Part shown: positions 10,320 to 19,100 of the stretch, piece by piece
Numbering within the stretch: the first letter of the stretch is position 1
Layout of the letters: the number at the start of each line of letters is the position of its first letter
Assembly: GCA_020073385.1 (NCBI GenBank)
Contig: JAIQFH010000020.1
Location: forward strand, 42,801 to 106,800
Source: Terriglobia bacterium
GTDB lineage: Bacteria; Acidobacteriota; Terriglobia; Terriglobales; Acidobacteriaceae
Direction: 5' to 3'
Length of the DNA stretch: 64,000 nucleotides
Program-made: the position numbers and the translations under genes
The notes under the pieces: model-generated
Database searches by the model: none
Told to the model about the DNA's origin: nothing
What the model saw: the letters and a program-made list of their open reading frames with translations, nothing else

Positions 10320-11192
10320 TCAGTTAGTTCCGGTGCCTGCCAGGGCCCGACTGTAAGCCGCCAGCAGTTGCTTCTTCAAAGTCGCTGCCCTCTTGCGATC
10401 AGGGCAATCAGCGGGCGACTGCCGGCACGTTTCGATGGCCGTTTCCAGACTCCGAAGGAATTTCTTGCAGGGTTCGCATCCGTCCAGATGGGCCTCAATC
10501 TCCTCGCACGAGAATTGGTCCAACTCACCATCGAGGTAGTCAGAGAGGCCGGCGAACATCTTCTTGCAGCGCCCAGGGCGTTGGGGATTTGGTGCCTTCT
10601 TTCCTGAGTTGATCTCGGCTTCTGCATTCTTGTTGGTAAGTTCTCTCCGGACGAACAGCCGCGCGCGATGCAACCGTACGCGAATCGTGCCGGGACGCAG
10701 TCCGGTGATCTCGCTTACCTCTTCGTCGGTGAAACCTTCCATATCGCGCAGCACCAGTACGATGCGGTAGTGCGGCGGCAGCCCTCGGATCGCTTCGCGC
10801 AGCCGAAGCCCCTGCTCTCCCCGCATAGCCGCGCCTTCCGGATTCAACGGCTGCTTGTCGAGTTCTTGCAACTCCGCTTGCCCCGGCATAAGCTCATCCA
10901 GCGATAAATCCTGCTTCGGAGCGAACTTGCTTCTTCGGCGGCTCATGAGGCAACGATTCCTGGCCACTTTGTACAGCCACTTTGCCAGCGCGGCGGCGTT
11001 GTCAAATTTCGGCAGGTACGGTATCGCCTTGAACAACACTTCCTGCATCGTGTCTTCAGCATCTTCCCGCTGCCCGCACACTCGCATGCCAAACGCGAAC
11101 ACCGCTTGTTGCAGGACGGTGATCGCCTTCTCCAGTGCGTGCTCGTCGCCCTTCTTCAGCAGGGCGATAGCTTCGTCCATATCGGATCGCAT
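10320..11192 (-). CDS. ECF-type RNA polymerase sigma factor with C-terminal zinc-finger (anti-sigma-like) domain
   Basis: Start placed at ATG 11192 because GGAGA lies 7 nt upstream; a TTG six codons earlier is possible. 290 residues. Sigma region 2 is near residues 10-90 (FGMRVCGQREDAEDTMQEVL, then WLYKVARNRCL), and region 4 near 120-190 (REAIRGLPPHYRIVLVLRDM, EEVSEITGLRPGTIRVRLHR). After a linker, residues about 215-260 carry the zinc-binding anti-sigma pattern H-x3-C-x2-C (HLDGCEPC) preceded by CEEIEAH. ECF factors with such a tail may sense redox or metal state in cis. It lies between the efflux/OsmC unit and the divergent ArsR gene, suggesting that it controls this locus, which is inference. 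Confidence 0.88.
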   Translation of the reverse strand: MRSDMDEAIALLKKGDEHALEKAITVLQQAVFAFGMRVCGQREDAEDTMQEVLFKAIPYLPKFDNAAALAKWLYKVARNRCLMSRRRSKFAPKQDLSLDELMPGQAELQELDKQPLNPEGAAMRGEQGLRLREAIRGLPPHYRIVLVLRDMEGFTDEEVSEITGLRPGTIRVRLHRARLFVRRELTNKNAEAEINSGKKAPNPQRPGRCKKMFAGLSDYLDGELDQFSCEEIEAHLDGCEPCKKFLRSLETAIETCRQSPADCPDRKRAATLKKQLLAAYSRALAGTGTN

Positions 11193-11223
11193 TCGCGAGT
11201 CTCCGGACAATTCGATTTCTTAG

Positions 11224-11247
11224 CTATATGCTTGTATAATTATATAG
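11224..11247 (+). promoter_or_regulatory. Putative ArsR operator overlapping the arsR-like promoter
   Basis: The inverted repeat CTATAT-N12-ATATAG lies in the 82-bp gap between the sigma factor and the ArsR-like gene. It encloses a perfect TATAAT (11235-11240), a likely -10 box for the rightward gene with a start site about 30 nt before its ATG. AT-rich palindromes of this kind are usual for ArsR/SmtB and BigR-type repressors, so autorepression is plausible. Assignment is from position and symmetry only. Confidence 0.5.
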
Positions 11248-11274
11248 TCATTCAATGCTTCATACGAACAATCG

Positions 11275-11658
11275 ATGATGCACACAAAGATGATCGATCT
11301 GGTGGCACGCCGGTTCCAGGTGCTGGGAGAACCGTGCCGCCTCCGTGTTTTGCAAGCCCTGCAAGATGGCCCCATGACGGTCAATCAGATCGTTGACCGG
11401 CTCAACGGGAATCAACCGAACATTTCGAAACACCTGCAGATCCTTTTCGACGCAGGACTCGTTGGCCGCGACCGTTCCGGAAACAGCATCTTTTACAGCA
11501 TTGCCGATCCCGTTGTCTTCCGGCTGTGCGAATTAGTGTGCCGCAGCACGGCCCGCCAGGCCGCATCGGTGCAAAAGTACGCCGCTATGCGGAGAAGCGC
11601 AATTCCGACGCGAAGCAACCGCAGGTTGAAGCGCAGCTCGCTGCAAGGAGCACGTTAA
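11275..11658 (+). CDS. ArsR/SmtB-family transcriptional regulator
   Basis: 127 residues with a winged helix-turn-helix: FQVLGEPCRLRVLQALQDGP, recognition helix in NGNQPNISKHLQILFDAGLV, and wing GRDRSGNSIFYSIADP. Cysteines occur at position 21 and as C-x3-C in FRLCELVCRS. These could sense metals, sulfide/persulfide or electrophiles as in BigR/SqrR-type members. Divergent from the sigma factor and followed with a one-base overlap (TAATG) by a small membrane peptide gene. No clear ribosome site precedes the tandem ATGATG start. Confidence 0.88.
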   Translation: MMHTKMIDLVARRFQVLGEPCRLRVLQALQDGPMTVNQIVDRLNGNQPNISKHLQILFDAGLVGRDRSGNSIFYSIADPVVFRLCELVCRSTARQAASVQKYAAMRRSAIPTRSNRRLKRSSLQGAR

Positions 11659-11747
11659 TGCAAGACTGGGTGTGGATCGCCGCCTTCTTCGTCGTCTATA
11701 TTGTTCTGACTCAATGGCTGCTGCCCAAGCTGGGTGTGCCGACGTGA
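11658..11747 (+). CDS. 29-residue single-span membrane peptide coupled to the ArsR gene
   Basis: ATG overlaps the ArsR TAA by one base (TAATG), and AAGGAG lies 6-7 nt upstream. The peptide is one hydrophobic helix (WVWIAAFFVVYIVLTQWLL) ending in PKLGVPT. Similar tiny proteins with a P-K-L-G-V end occur beside ArsR and DUF2892 genes in other bacteria, to my memory. Function is unknown. The good ribosome site and coupling argue that it is really made. Confidence 0.65.
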   Translation: MQDWVWIAAFFVVYIVLTQWLLPKLGVPT

Positions 11748-11849
11748 CGCAGCAACTCCTGTTCCGTCGGGTCTCGACGGAGTGCAGAATCTCGGGAAAA
11801 GAAGGACTGAGCCCGCTGAGAGCTCACTCCAGCCCGAATCACTCGCAAT

Positions 11850-12320
11850 TCAGCCAGCAAGAGCACTGGGGAAGCGCGTCTGGAAATCCAACAGCCCCAC
11901 CCATTCCGGCGTAATCGTAATCCGCACCATCGAAGACACCATGGTGCGCAATTGTCCCAGCCACCCTTTAGCCATTACCGGATCAAAATACCGCTCCGCC
12001 GCTGCTGCGTATTCGGGAACGATTCCTTCCACGGGTTCGAGGCGGGCACTCCCGCGTATCAAAAGCACCTTGTGCGGAAAAGTGTTGTCGTCAATGGTGA
12101 GCGAAACTTTGGGATTCTTTGCCAGCGCCTTCAGCTTGGGAGCCTTAGGCGGAGTAGCCATCACAATCTCGCGCCCGTTCCAATGGAACCAGATGGGAAC
12201 AACCCGCGGCGTTCCATCCGTCGCAATATAGGCGAGGCGCGCCGGGATTTTCGAATGTAACAGCTCTTGCGACGCCGGATGCTGCAGCAAGCTCAGATCA
12301 CCTTGTTTAACGGCAAGCAT
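11850..12320 (-). CDS. Pyridoxamine 5'-phosphate oxidase-like FMN-binding split-barrel protein
   Basis: 156 residues. The N-terminal half has the split-barrel signature ARLAYIATDGTPRVVPIWFHWNG followed by a strand with IVMATPPKAPKLKALAKNP and VSLTIDDNTFP. This resembles small PNPOx-like proteins that bind FMN, F420 or heme and act as oxidoreductases of mostly unknown substrates. AAGGAG precedes the ATG at good distance. It is a lone gene convergent with the ArsR unit. Confidence 0.8.
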   Translation of the reverse strand: MLAVKQGDLSLLQHPASQELLHSKIPARLAYIATDGTPRVVPIWFHWNGREIVMATPPKAPKLKALAKNPKVSLTIDDNTFPHKVLLIRGSARLEPVEGIVPEYAAAAERYFDPVMAKGWLGQLRTMVSSMVRITITPEWVGLLDFQTRFPSALAG

Positions 12321-12510
12321 TGTTGCCTCTCCTTCTTCTCGCAGTCATTTGCGCAACAAATCGTCGGTCGCATTGTACTCCCGTTCCTTCCTCGGAAAGG
12401 ATGCATAGAGACGCGCTTCCCGGAGTTGACTAATCCGGGACCAGCCCCTTCACGGATGACTGCACGACTCGCGCTGCGATATGATTCAACACCGCAGCAC
12501 AAGAGGGACC

Positions 12511-14565
12511 ATGAAGATTCGCTGGGGAATGATTGCCGCTCTCGCCATGTTCGCCTTAAGCGTAGTTTTCTTGACCGCGCGAAAGAGCGCGATTGCCGCT
12601 CCGCAATCCCCGGTTCCGTCGAAAGCGGCCGCACCATCGCTCACGAACCAATCCCTTTCCATTCCCGACACTACCCTGGCCATTAACTCCCCAACCCCCT
12701 TGTCGCAGCGGGTCGTTCACTACGAGATCGACGCCAAGTACAACGCCGCGAAACGTATGGTTGACGCGACCGAGGTCCTCACGTATCACAATCTCACCGG
12801 ACAGGCGCTCGACCACTTCCCTTTTCACCTTTATCAGAACGCGTTCCAGCCAAACGCAACCTTCGTACGCGACGCCAAGCTCATGGGCAGCCGCGATACC
12901 AGTTACCGGAAATGGGAAGCAAAATACTATGGCTCGGAGGACATCAAGAGCATTGAAGTCGTGGGACAGGGCGACCTCACCCGGAATCTGCAGTTCATCG
13001 CCCCAGATGACAATAATAAAGATGACAAGACGGTAGTTGATTTACGCCTCTCCAAGCCGATACCCGATGGCGCATTTGTTCAGTTCAAGGTCGCCTTCCA
13101 GACAAAGTTTCCCGAAACGCAGGCCCGCTCCGGATGGAAGCGCGATTTTGTTCTCGGCGGCCAATGGTTCCCTAAAGTCGGAGTCTGGTGGCACGGGGCC
13201 TGGAACTGCCATCAGTATCACAACACGACGGAGTTCTTTGCCGACTTCGGCGTCTATGACGTGAAGCTGACCATCCCGCAAAATGAAGTCATCGGCGCCA
13301 GCGGGATTGAGGTCAGCAACGTAAACAACTCCGACGGAACGAAAAGTGTGACCTATCACGGCGACGACATTCACGACTTCGCCTGGACGGCCAGCCCTCG
13401 CTTCAAGGTCAAGGAAGCCGACTATCAGGCCCAAATGGGACCCATCAAGCTCCGCTTCCTGATGCAACCTGCGCACTGGGACCAGATCGAGCGCCACGAA
13501 CATATCACCCGCGAGACTCTCGACCGCTTCGAGAAATGGTACGGCCCATATCCATATAAAACACTGACCGTGGTCGATCCCGAGCCCGACTCCGCCGCCG
13601 GAGGCATGGAATATCCCACCTTCATCACCGGGGGCACAACCTGGTGGATGCCGGGCGGCCTGCACGAGGTCGAAGGCGTGGTCGAACACGAATTCGGACA
13701 CCAGTACTGGTACGGCATGGTCGCCACCAATGAATTCGAAGAGGCCTGGATGGACGAAGGCATCAACAGCTACACCGAAGTGAAGGTCCTCGACTCGATC
13801 CTCGGACAGAACACATCCACATTGAACCTGGCCGGGGCGACCTACGGCGAGCGCGAGCAACAGCGCGATTTCTACATCGGTACTGCCGACCGCGACGCCA
13901 TGACCCAAAACGCCTTCGCGTATGTCAATTCCTTTTCTTATGCGGGGGTCACCTACGGCAAGACCGCCAGCGTTCTGCTCACTCTCGAGGGCATCGTCGG
14001 CGAAGAAACCATGGCGAAGGCAATGCACACTTACTTCATGAAATATCGCTTCACTCACCCCACGAAAGAAGATTTCTTGAAGACGATCGAGCAGGTTTCT
14101 GGAAAAGACCTGCGCTGGTATTTCAACCAGGCTGTCTATGGGACGCAGGTTTTGGACTACGAAGTCCTCAGCGCAAATTCCTTCCCGACGGATTGGTTTG
14201 AAGAAAAGAAGAAAGACAGCAAGGATGGTAAGAAAGACAGCGATACGATTTATCAGTCGTACGTGACGGTACATCGCAAAGGCGACTTCATCATGCCCAT
14301 CGAGGTCGAAGTGGAATTTGACAATAACGAAAAGGTCCGCGAGCACTGGGACGGCCAAAGCCGCTGGACCAGATTCAGTTATCAGAAAAAGGCGAAGGTC
14401 GCATCCGTGGAGATCGATCCCGATCACACCATCCACATCGATCGCGACAACTTCAACAACAGCCTGGTCGTAGAGCCCAATCCGAAGCCCACGCATAAGC
14501 TTTCGACCTATTGGCTGTTTGTAACGCAGTGGATGAGTCAGGCAATGGCTTGGTGGGCAGTCTAG
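12511..14565 (+). CDS. M1-like (gluzincin) metallopeptidase, exported
   Basis: Start at 12511 (MKIRWGMIAALAMF) is preferred over an ATG ten codons upstream because GAGGG lies 4-8 nt before it and it begins a clear signal peptide. 684 residues. The zinc site is H-E-F-G-H with the downstream glutamate in EEAWMDEGINSY, as in M1 aminopeptidases; the exopeptidase motif before it reads GGMEYPTFITGG (G-x-M-E-Y) instead of GAMEN. The C-terminal part has a beta domain with charged stretches (EEKKKDSKDGKKDSD). Likely acts in the periplasm on peptides. It belongs to the larger acidobacterial branch of M1 relatives lacking the ERAP1-like helical domain. Confidence 0.9.
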   Translation: MKIRWGMIAALAMFALSVVFLTARKSAIAAPQSPVPSKAAAPSLTNQSLSIPDTTLAINSPTPLSQRVVHYEIDAKYNAAKRMVDATEVLTYHNLTGQALDHFPFHLYQNAFQPNATFVRDAKLMGSRDTSYRKWEAKYYGSEDIKSIEVVGQGDLTRNLQFIAPDDNNKDDKTVVDLRLSKPIPDGAFVQFKVAFQTKFPETQARSGWKRDFVLGGQWFPKVGVWWHGAWNCHQYHNTTEFFADFGVYDVKLTIPQNEVIGASGIEVSNVNNSDGTKSVTYHGDDIHDFAWTASPRFKVKEADYQAQMGPIKLRFLMQPAHWDQIERHEHITRETLDRFEKWYGPYPYKTLTVVDPEPDSAAGGMEYPTFITGGTTWWMPGGLHEVEGVVEHEFGHQYWYGMVATNEFEEAWMDEGINSYTEVKVLDSILGQNTSTLNLAGATYGEREQQRDFYIGTADRDAMTQNAFAYVNSFSYAGVTYGKTASVLLTLEGIVGEETMAKAMHTYFMKYRFTHPTKEDFLKTIEQVSGKDLRWYFNQAVYGTQVLDYEVLSANSFPTDWFEEKKKDSKDGKKDSDTIYQSYVTVHRKGDFIMPIEVEVEFDNNEKVREHWDGQSRWTRFSYQKKAKVASVEIDPDHTIHIDRDNFNNSLVVEPNPKPTHKLSTYWLFVTQWMSQAMAWWAV

Positions 14566-14599
14566 AACTTGGCCTCCATAAGTTCGTTTCAAGAGAAGT

Positions 14600-14695
14600 T
14601 GTTTTGAAAGGGCGCGGCTTCAGCCGTGCCGCCCAGAGCCAAAAAGGATTTGGGCTTTTAGCCCCTGAAGGCGCGATCAAGCAGGATCAGGATAA
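14600..14695. repeat. Dispersed hairpin repeat upstream of a membrane-protein gene
   Basis: Contains GGGCGCGGCTTCAGCCGTGCC and, 25 nt on, GGGCTTTTAGCCCCTGAAGG. The same two-hairpin plan occurs at 10152-10225 and 28271-28500. It sits within 20 bases of the next gene's ribosome site. Confidence 0.6.
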
Positions 14696-14704
14696 GGAAG
14701 ACGA

Positions 14705-15700
14705 ATGACCAACAAGAGCTTGCTAAGTACCGGCCTCGGCAAGGTCGCGCACAATAAACGATACATCATCTGGTTCTGGCTCCTGAACCTCACCCTCGCC
14801 GAATTCGGCACAGCCGCCTTCCGCCGAAGCACTCACGCGATTCTCGACCACACCCGGTTGGCCGAACGTCTCGTCAAAGGGTTCGACGTCGGTGTTTTCG
14901 GAGAACTGCTGTTCAAACCCGAATTTGGAAGCCTGAACTCCATGACGATCCCCGCCCTCTACTTCGGATTCACATTTTTCCTCGCCACCGCCCTTTTCCT
15001 GCCAGGTATTTTCTCCGGATACGCTTCGAACTATCGCCTGCCCCGTGAGGAATTCTTTCGTGCTTGCGGGCGAAACCTGTGGCGTTTCATTCGAATCATG
15101 ATCATCGCCGGCATTGTGATGGGCATCATTTTCGGCCTTCTGTTCGCGGCCAATGGCGCCATCGCCAAAAGGGCGGACGAGAGCACCAACGAGAAGCTTC
15201 CCTTCGAATTGCAGATGATCGGACTTGCAGTGATCTTCCTGATCATGACCACACTCCGCATCTGGTTTGATCTGGCCGAGGTAGACACGGTTTTGGACGA
15301 CCAGCGGGCGGTGCGCAAGTCGATAGCAGTGGCCTTCCGTCACACATTTCGCAGCCTTGCACGTCTCCTCACCAGCTACGTTGCCGTCACCATCGTCGCC
15401 GCCATCGTGTTAGTTGGCGGACTCTGGATCTGGATGAAGTTCGTGCCCCCTGATAGCGTGGTCGGCGCCTTTGTGATCGCGCAGATTACGCTCTTCCTTT
15501 TGCTGATACCACGCTTCTGGCAGCGCGGGATCGCGGTTTCGTACTGGCAGAGGCAAATGCTAGTGCCGGTGGTGGCAGTTCAGCCGATCGAAGCGGCCCC
15601 TCTGCCAGCGACCACAGTTCCGACTGCTCCGGTTCCGGACTCTGCTCCTGCGGTTTCTAATCCATCAATCCCGCCAACGGAAACACCACAATCGCAATGA
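14705..15700 (+). CDS. Multi-pass membrane protein of unknown function
   Basis: 331 residues; not recognised as a named family. About six hydrophobic segments are visible: YIIWFWLLNLTLAEF, ALYFGFTFFLATALFLPGIF, IMIIAGIVMGIIFGLLFAA, MIGLAVIFLIMTTLRIWF, YVAVTIVAAIVLVGGLWIW and FVIAQITLFLLLIPRF. The C-terminal 50 residues are rich in Pro, Ala and Thr, probably disordered. AAGGAAG precedes the ATG. No catalytic motif is seen. The gene follows the M1-like peptidase after a 139-bp repeat-bearing gap and converges on the Smr gene. Confidence 0.75.
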   Translation: MTNKSLLSTGLGKVAHNKRYIIWFWLLNLTLAEFGTAAFRRSTHAILDHTRLAERLVKGFDVGVFGELLFKPEFGSLNSMTIPALYFGFTFFLATALFLPGIFSGYASNYRLPREEFFRACGRNLWRFIRIMIIAGIVMGIIFGLLFAANGAIAKRADESTNEKLPFELQMIGLAVIFLIMTTLRIWFDLAEVDTVLDDQRAVRKSIAVAFRHTFRSLARLLTSYVAVTIVAAIVLVGGLWIWMKFVPPDSVVGAFVIAQITLFLLLIPRFWQRGIAVSYWQRQMLVPVVAVQPIEAAPLPATTVPTAPVPDSAPAVSNPSIPPTETPQSQ

Positions 15701-15720
15701 AGGATCCCCTGGCCGAGCTA

Positions 15721-16077
15721 TCAGAGCTGGACGATCGTGATTCCGAGATTACGTCGGCCGAGGTCCGGGTCGTCCTTCAGTTCCGGATGTGACTGCAAGA
15801 GTCGCCAGGCTTCGTCGCAGGTTCTCGACCAGTCTTCTCCAAAGATGCACCCACGAATCTGGCCGTCTTCAGCGAGCTCGTGTAATCGCTTCTGCACGGC
15901 AATACGGATCTCTCCACCCACTCCCTTCGACCCATAACCATGGACAATTTTCAGAAGAGGACTGATTCCCTTACGCGCAGCCGCAATTTCTCGATCAAGC
16001 CGTTGCAGTGCCTCACGCACCGATGGCATATCAGATTTCAGGTCTACGGTCCTGATCGTTGGCTTCGAAGCACGCAC
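15721..16077 (-). CDS. Smr-domain protein
   Basis: 118 residues beginning at a GTG. The Smr signature is clear: VREALQRLDREIAAARKGIS, then LLKIVHGYGSKGVGGEIR (the family's L-x-I-I-H-G-x-G-S-G-x-L-x2-x-V pattern) and a C-terminal variable part. Smr domains nick branched or collided-ribosome nucleic acids in some families. A stand-alone short version like this has no settled role. Converges with the membrane-protein gene; 20 bp separates the stops. Confidence 0.75.
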   Translation of the reverse strand: MRASKPTIRTVDLKSDMPSVREALQRLDREIAAARKGISPLLKIVHGYGSKGVGGEIRIAVQKRLHELAEDGQIRGCIFGEDWSRTCDEAWRLLQSHPELKDDPDLGRRNLGITIVQL

Positions 16078-16100
16078 GACGACTATCCTATCCGAAACAT

Positions 16101-16136
16101 AAAAAGAGCCGGCCCCGCGGGGACCGGCTCTTTGGT
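16101..16136 (-). terminator. Intrinsic terminator of the large secreted-protein gene
   Basis: On the minus strand a long GC-rich hairpin (AAAGAGCCGG... with its complement, about 14 bp) is followed by TTTTTATG. It begins 15 nt after the stop codon of the gene at 16151-19738. Confidence 0.8.
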
Positions 16137-16150
16137 TTGAGGCAAGACAG

Positions 16151-19100
16151 CTAGTTCACACCGAAGACCAGGTCATCATGATCGTCATACGCTCCGGTGC
16201 TGCATGACGACGCACTTCCCTGATAGCGGAAGTTCGCTCGCACAGCCTGCAAGGTCCCTGTGGGGAGTGTGTACGTCGCGGACAGCGCTTGTGCGCCGCC
16301 TGCCGGAGGCACCATGGTTCCGATGAAGACCCACGTTGGACTGTTGGCATTCGCGGCATAGTACAAGTCCAGCGAGTCAGCCGAACCCGTGTTCCACGCC
16401 CAGACCGTAGCCGTGACCCTCACAGTTTGGCCGTGAGTCATCGCACCGCCGCTGGTCGAGGCTACCACGATGCGATCGTTGGACTCATCGGAATGGAACG
16501 TTCCAGAAGTACCGTCCGCGCACGCTCCATTGATATTGTTGGGTTGATTAGATTCGGCACCGCCCGACATCGTATCGCGGCCCCGAAGCAAGCTTGCTCC
16601 CGAGTCGCAAGATGAGCCGACCGTCGCGCACTTCGGAGCCCTCAATGTCGAGTCGAAGACCGCCGTCTGCGCACCTCCGGCCGTGGTCACTGTCAACGAG
16701 ACAGTCGTGCTCGCCGTGGTTGTACCCGACGTACCTGTAATCGTCACCGTGCTCGTCCCAGCAGTCGCCGTCGAAGAGGCCGTGAACATCAAAGTTGACG
16801 TCGCATTGCCGTTCGCCGGAGGCGTAACCGGATTGGTGGAAAACGCCGCTGTCACGCCGCTCGGCAGTCCAGACAGACTCAGAGTCGTAGCCGAGTTGAA
16901 TCCGTTCTGACTTGTGACCGTGACGGTGCTGGTTGCATTCGTTCCCTGCTGTACGCTCACCGAACTCGGCGACGCCGATACGCTGAAGCCCGGAGTTCCC
17001 GCGCCCACGGCGAAGATCAAATCGTCGTGATCGTTGTAGGCCCCCGATGTGCAGGAGGACGCGGTGCCCTGGTACCGGAATTGTGCCCGCACCGCTTGCA
17101 GGCTTCCGCTGGGCAGCGTGTAGTTTGCCGAAAGGGTTTGGGCACCCGCCGCCGGCGGCGTAATAGTTCCGATCAGTGTCCACGTTGGGCTGTTTGCATT
17201 TGCAGTGTAATAAAGGTCGAGATGATCCGAGGTGAATGAGCTATATGCCCATACCGTCGCGCTCACCCTTACCGTTTTACCTGCCGCCAGTGAACTGCTG
17301 TCCGTTGTCGAAATAACGAGGCGGTCATTCGATTCATCAGAATGGAAGGTACCCGACGTGCCGTCGGCGCAGGAACTGTTGATCGTATTCGGTTGATTCG
17401 GTTCTGTTCCACCCGACAAGGTGTCACGACCGAGCAATAAGGAAGGACCGGAATCGCAGCCTGAGCTGACATTCACGCACTTCGGCGCCTTCAGGGTGTT
17501 GTCGAACACCGCCGTCTGCAATCCCACGGACGAATTCACCGTCAGTGAAATCGTCGTGCTATGCGTGAGCGATCCAGAGGTTCCAGTTACAGTCACCGTA
17601 GCCGTTCCGGTCGTCGCCGTCGCTGAAGCGGTCAGGGTCAGCGTAGAAGTTGCGCTGCCGTTGGCGGGTGGCGTTACCGGATTGGTCGAGAACGCCGCCG
17701 TCACGCCGCTCGGCAATCCCGACGCGCTCAGCGTCGTCGCCGAACTGAAGCTGTTCTGGCTCGTGATGGTCACCGTGCTCGTCCCATTGCCTCCTTGTGT
17801 CACCGCGACCGAAGAGGGCGATGCTCCGATAGTGAAATTCGGCTGCGCCGCCGTGTTCACGGTCAGGCTGATGGTCGTCGTGTGCGTCGTCGATCCCGAG
17901 GTACCGGTGATCGTGACTGTTGCCGTCCCGGTTGTCGCGCTCGAAGAAGCGGTCAGCGTCAATGTCGACGTCGCGCTGCCATTCGCGGGAGGCGTCACTG
18001 GATTGGTCGAGAACGCCGCCGTCACGCCGCTTGGCAAGCCCGAAGCGCTCAGCGTCGTTGCCGAGTTGAATCCACTCAAGCTCGTAATCGTGATCGTGCT
18101 CGTCCCGCTTGAGCCCTGATTCACCGTCACCGAACTCGGAGAAGCGCCGATGGTGAAATCCGGCGTGCCCGTCGAGCCGCAGTTCGCAAACTTGAAGTTC
18201 GCGATCCGCGTATTCCAGTTAAAGCTCCCCGTAGTCTTCATGTACTCTTCCGTGAACCAGAAGGTGCAGTCGTCTACCGGGTCGATCTGCATCGCGCTGT
18301 AGTCGCCCCAGCGAGACAGGCCGCCGGTCTGCGAACCAGCTCCGCTGACGATGCTGACCTCCGACTCCAGCGTGCTGGCCGGGTCCGTGGACACGCGACC
18401 GGCAAATCGAACCGATGGCCGTATCGAACTGCTCGACACGCTGTAGCCGACGGCCAGGTCTCCGGCCTGATCCATCGCCACTGACCCCATCCATCGGTAG
18501 TTGGAGTCCGGCGCAAACGTACTTTGTTGCGCCACCACGGGCGTACCGGACGGATTCTGGATTTCATACCAACGAATGCCTCCGCCCGATCCCGCAACTA
18601 CCGAGTGATTCACCACCAGCGATTCGTGCGACCCGAAATTGCGGTAGGCGAGTCGATACATCAATCGATCCGCCAGGGAATCGAGTTGCTGGGTTGTGCT
18701 CGGCTGCGGCACGCACGTGCCGCCTCCGCATAGCGGACTGAACGCCGCTACGTTGATGACCGTCGGCCCGGTAAATGTGGAGTTCGAGGGTGTCGTGAAA
18801 TCTACGTGGAACTTGAACAGGTTGAGATTATTCGTGCCGAAATAAAGCATGTAGTTCGGCGATCCCGCCGGAGGAGCGGTGGTGCCATCCAGATCGGACG
18901 GCAACAGTCCGCCCACCGAAGTACCTTGCTGGAAGCACACCTGTGTGGCCGCCGTGCCCGCCAGCATCGCACTGCGGTTATAGGCGCAGGCATCCGCTCC
19001 GACAAAAGTCGTTCCGCCCGCGAACATGTTGAAGGTCTCGTAGTAGGCGTCGGGCCATACGGACATCTTCGGATAATCATCAAAGTTCGAGTACTGAAAC

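Noticed and set aside
13042..14592. 516-codon frame antisense to the M1-like peptidase
   Set aside because: No recognisable domain; it mirrors the codons of the real plus-strand gene, including HEFGH.
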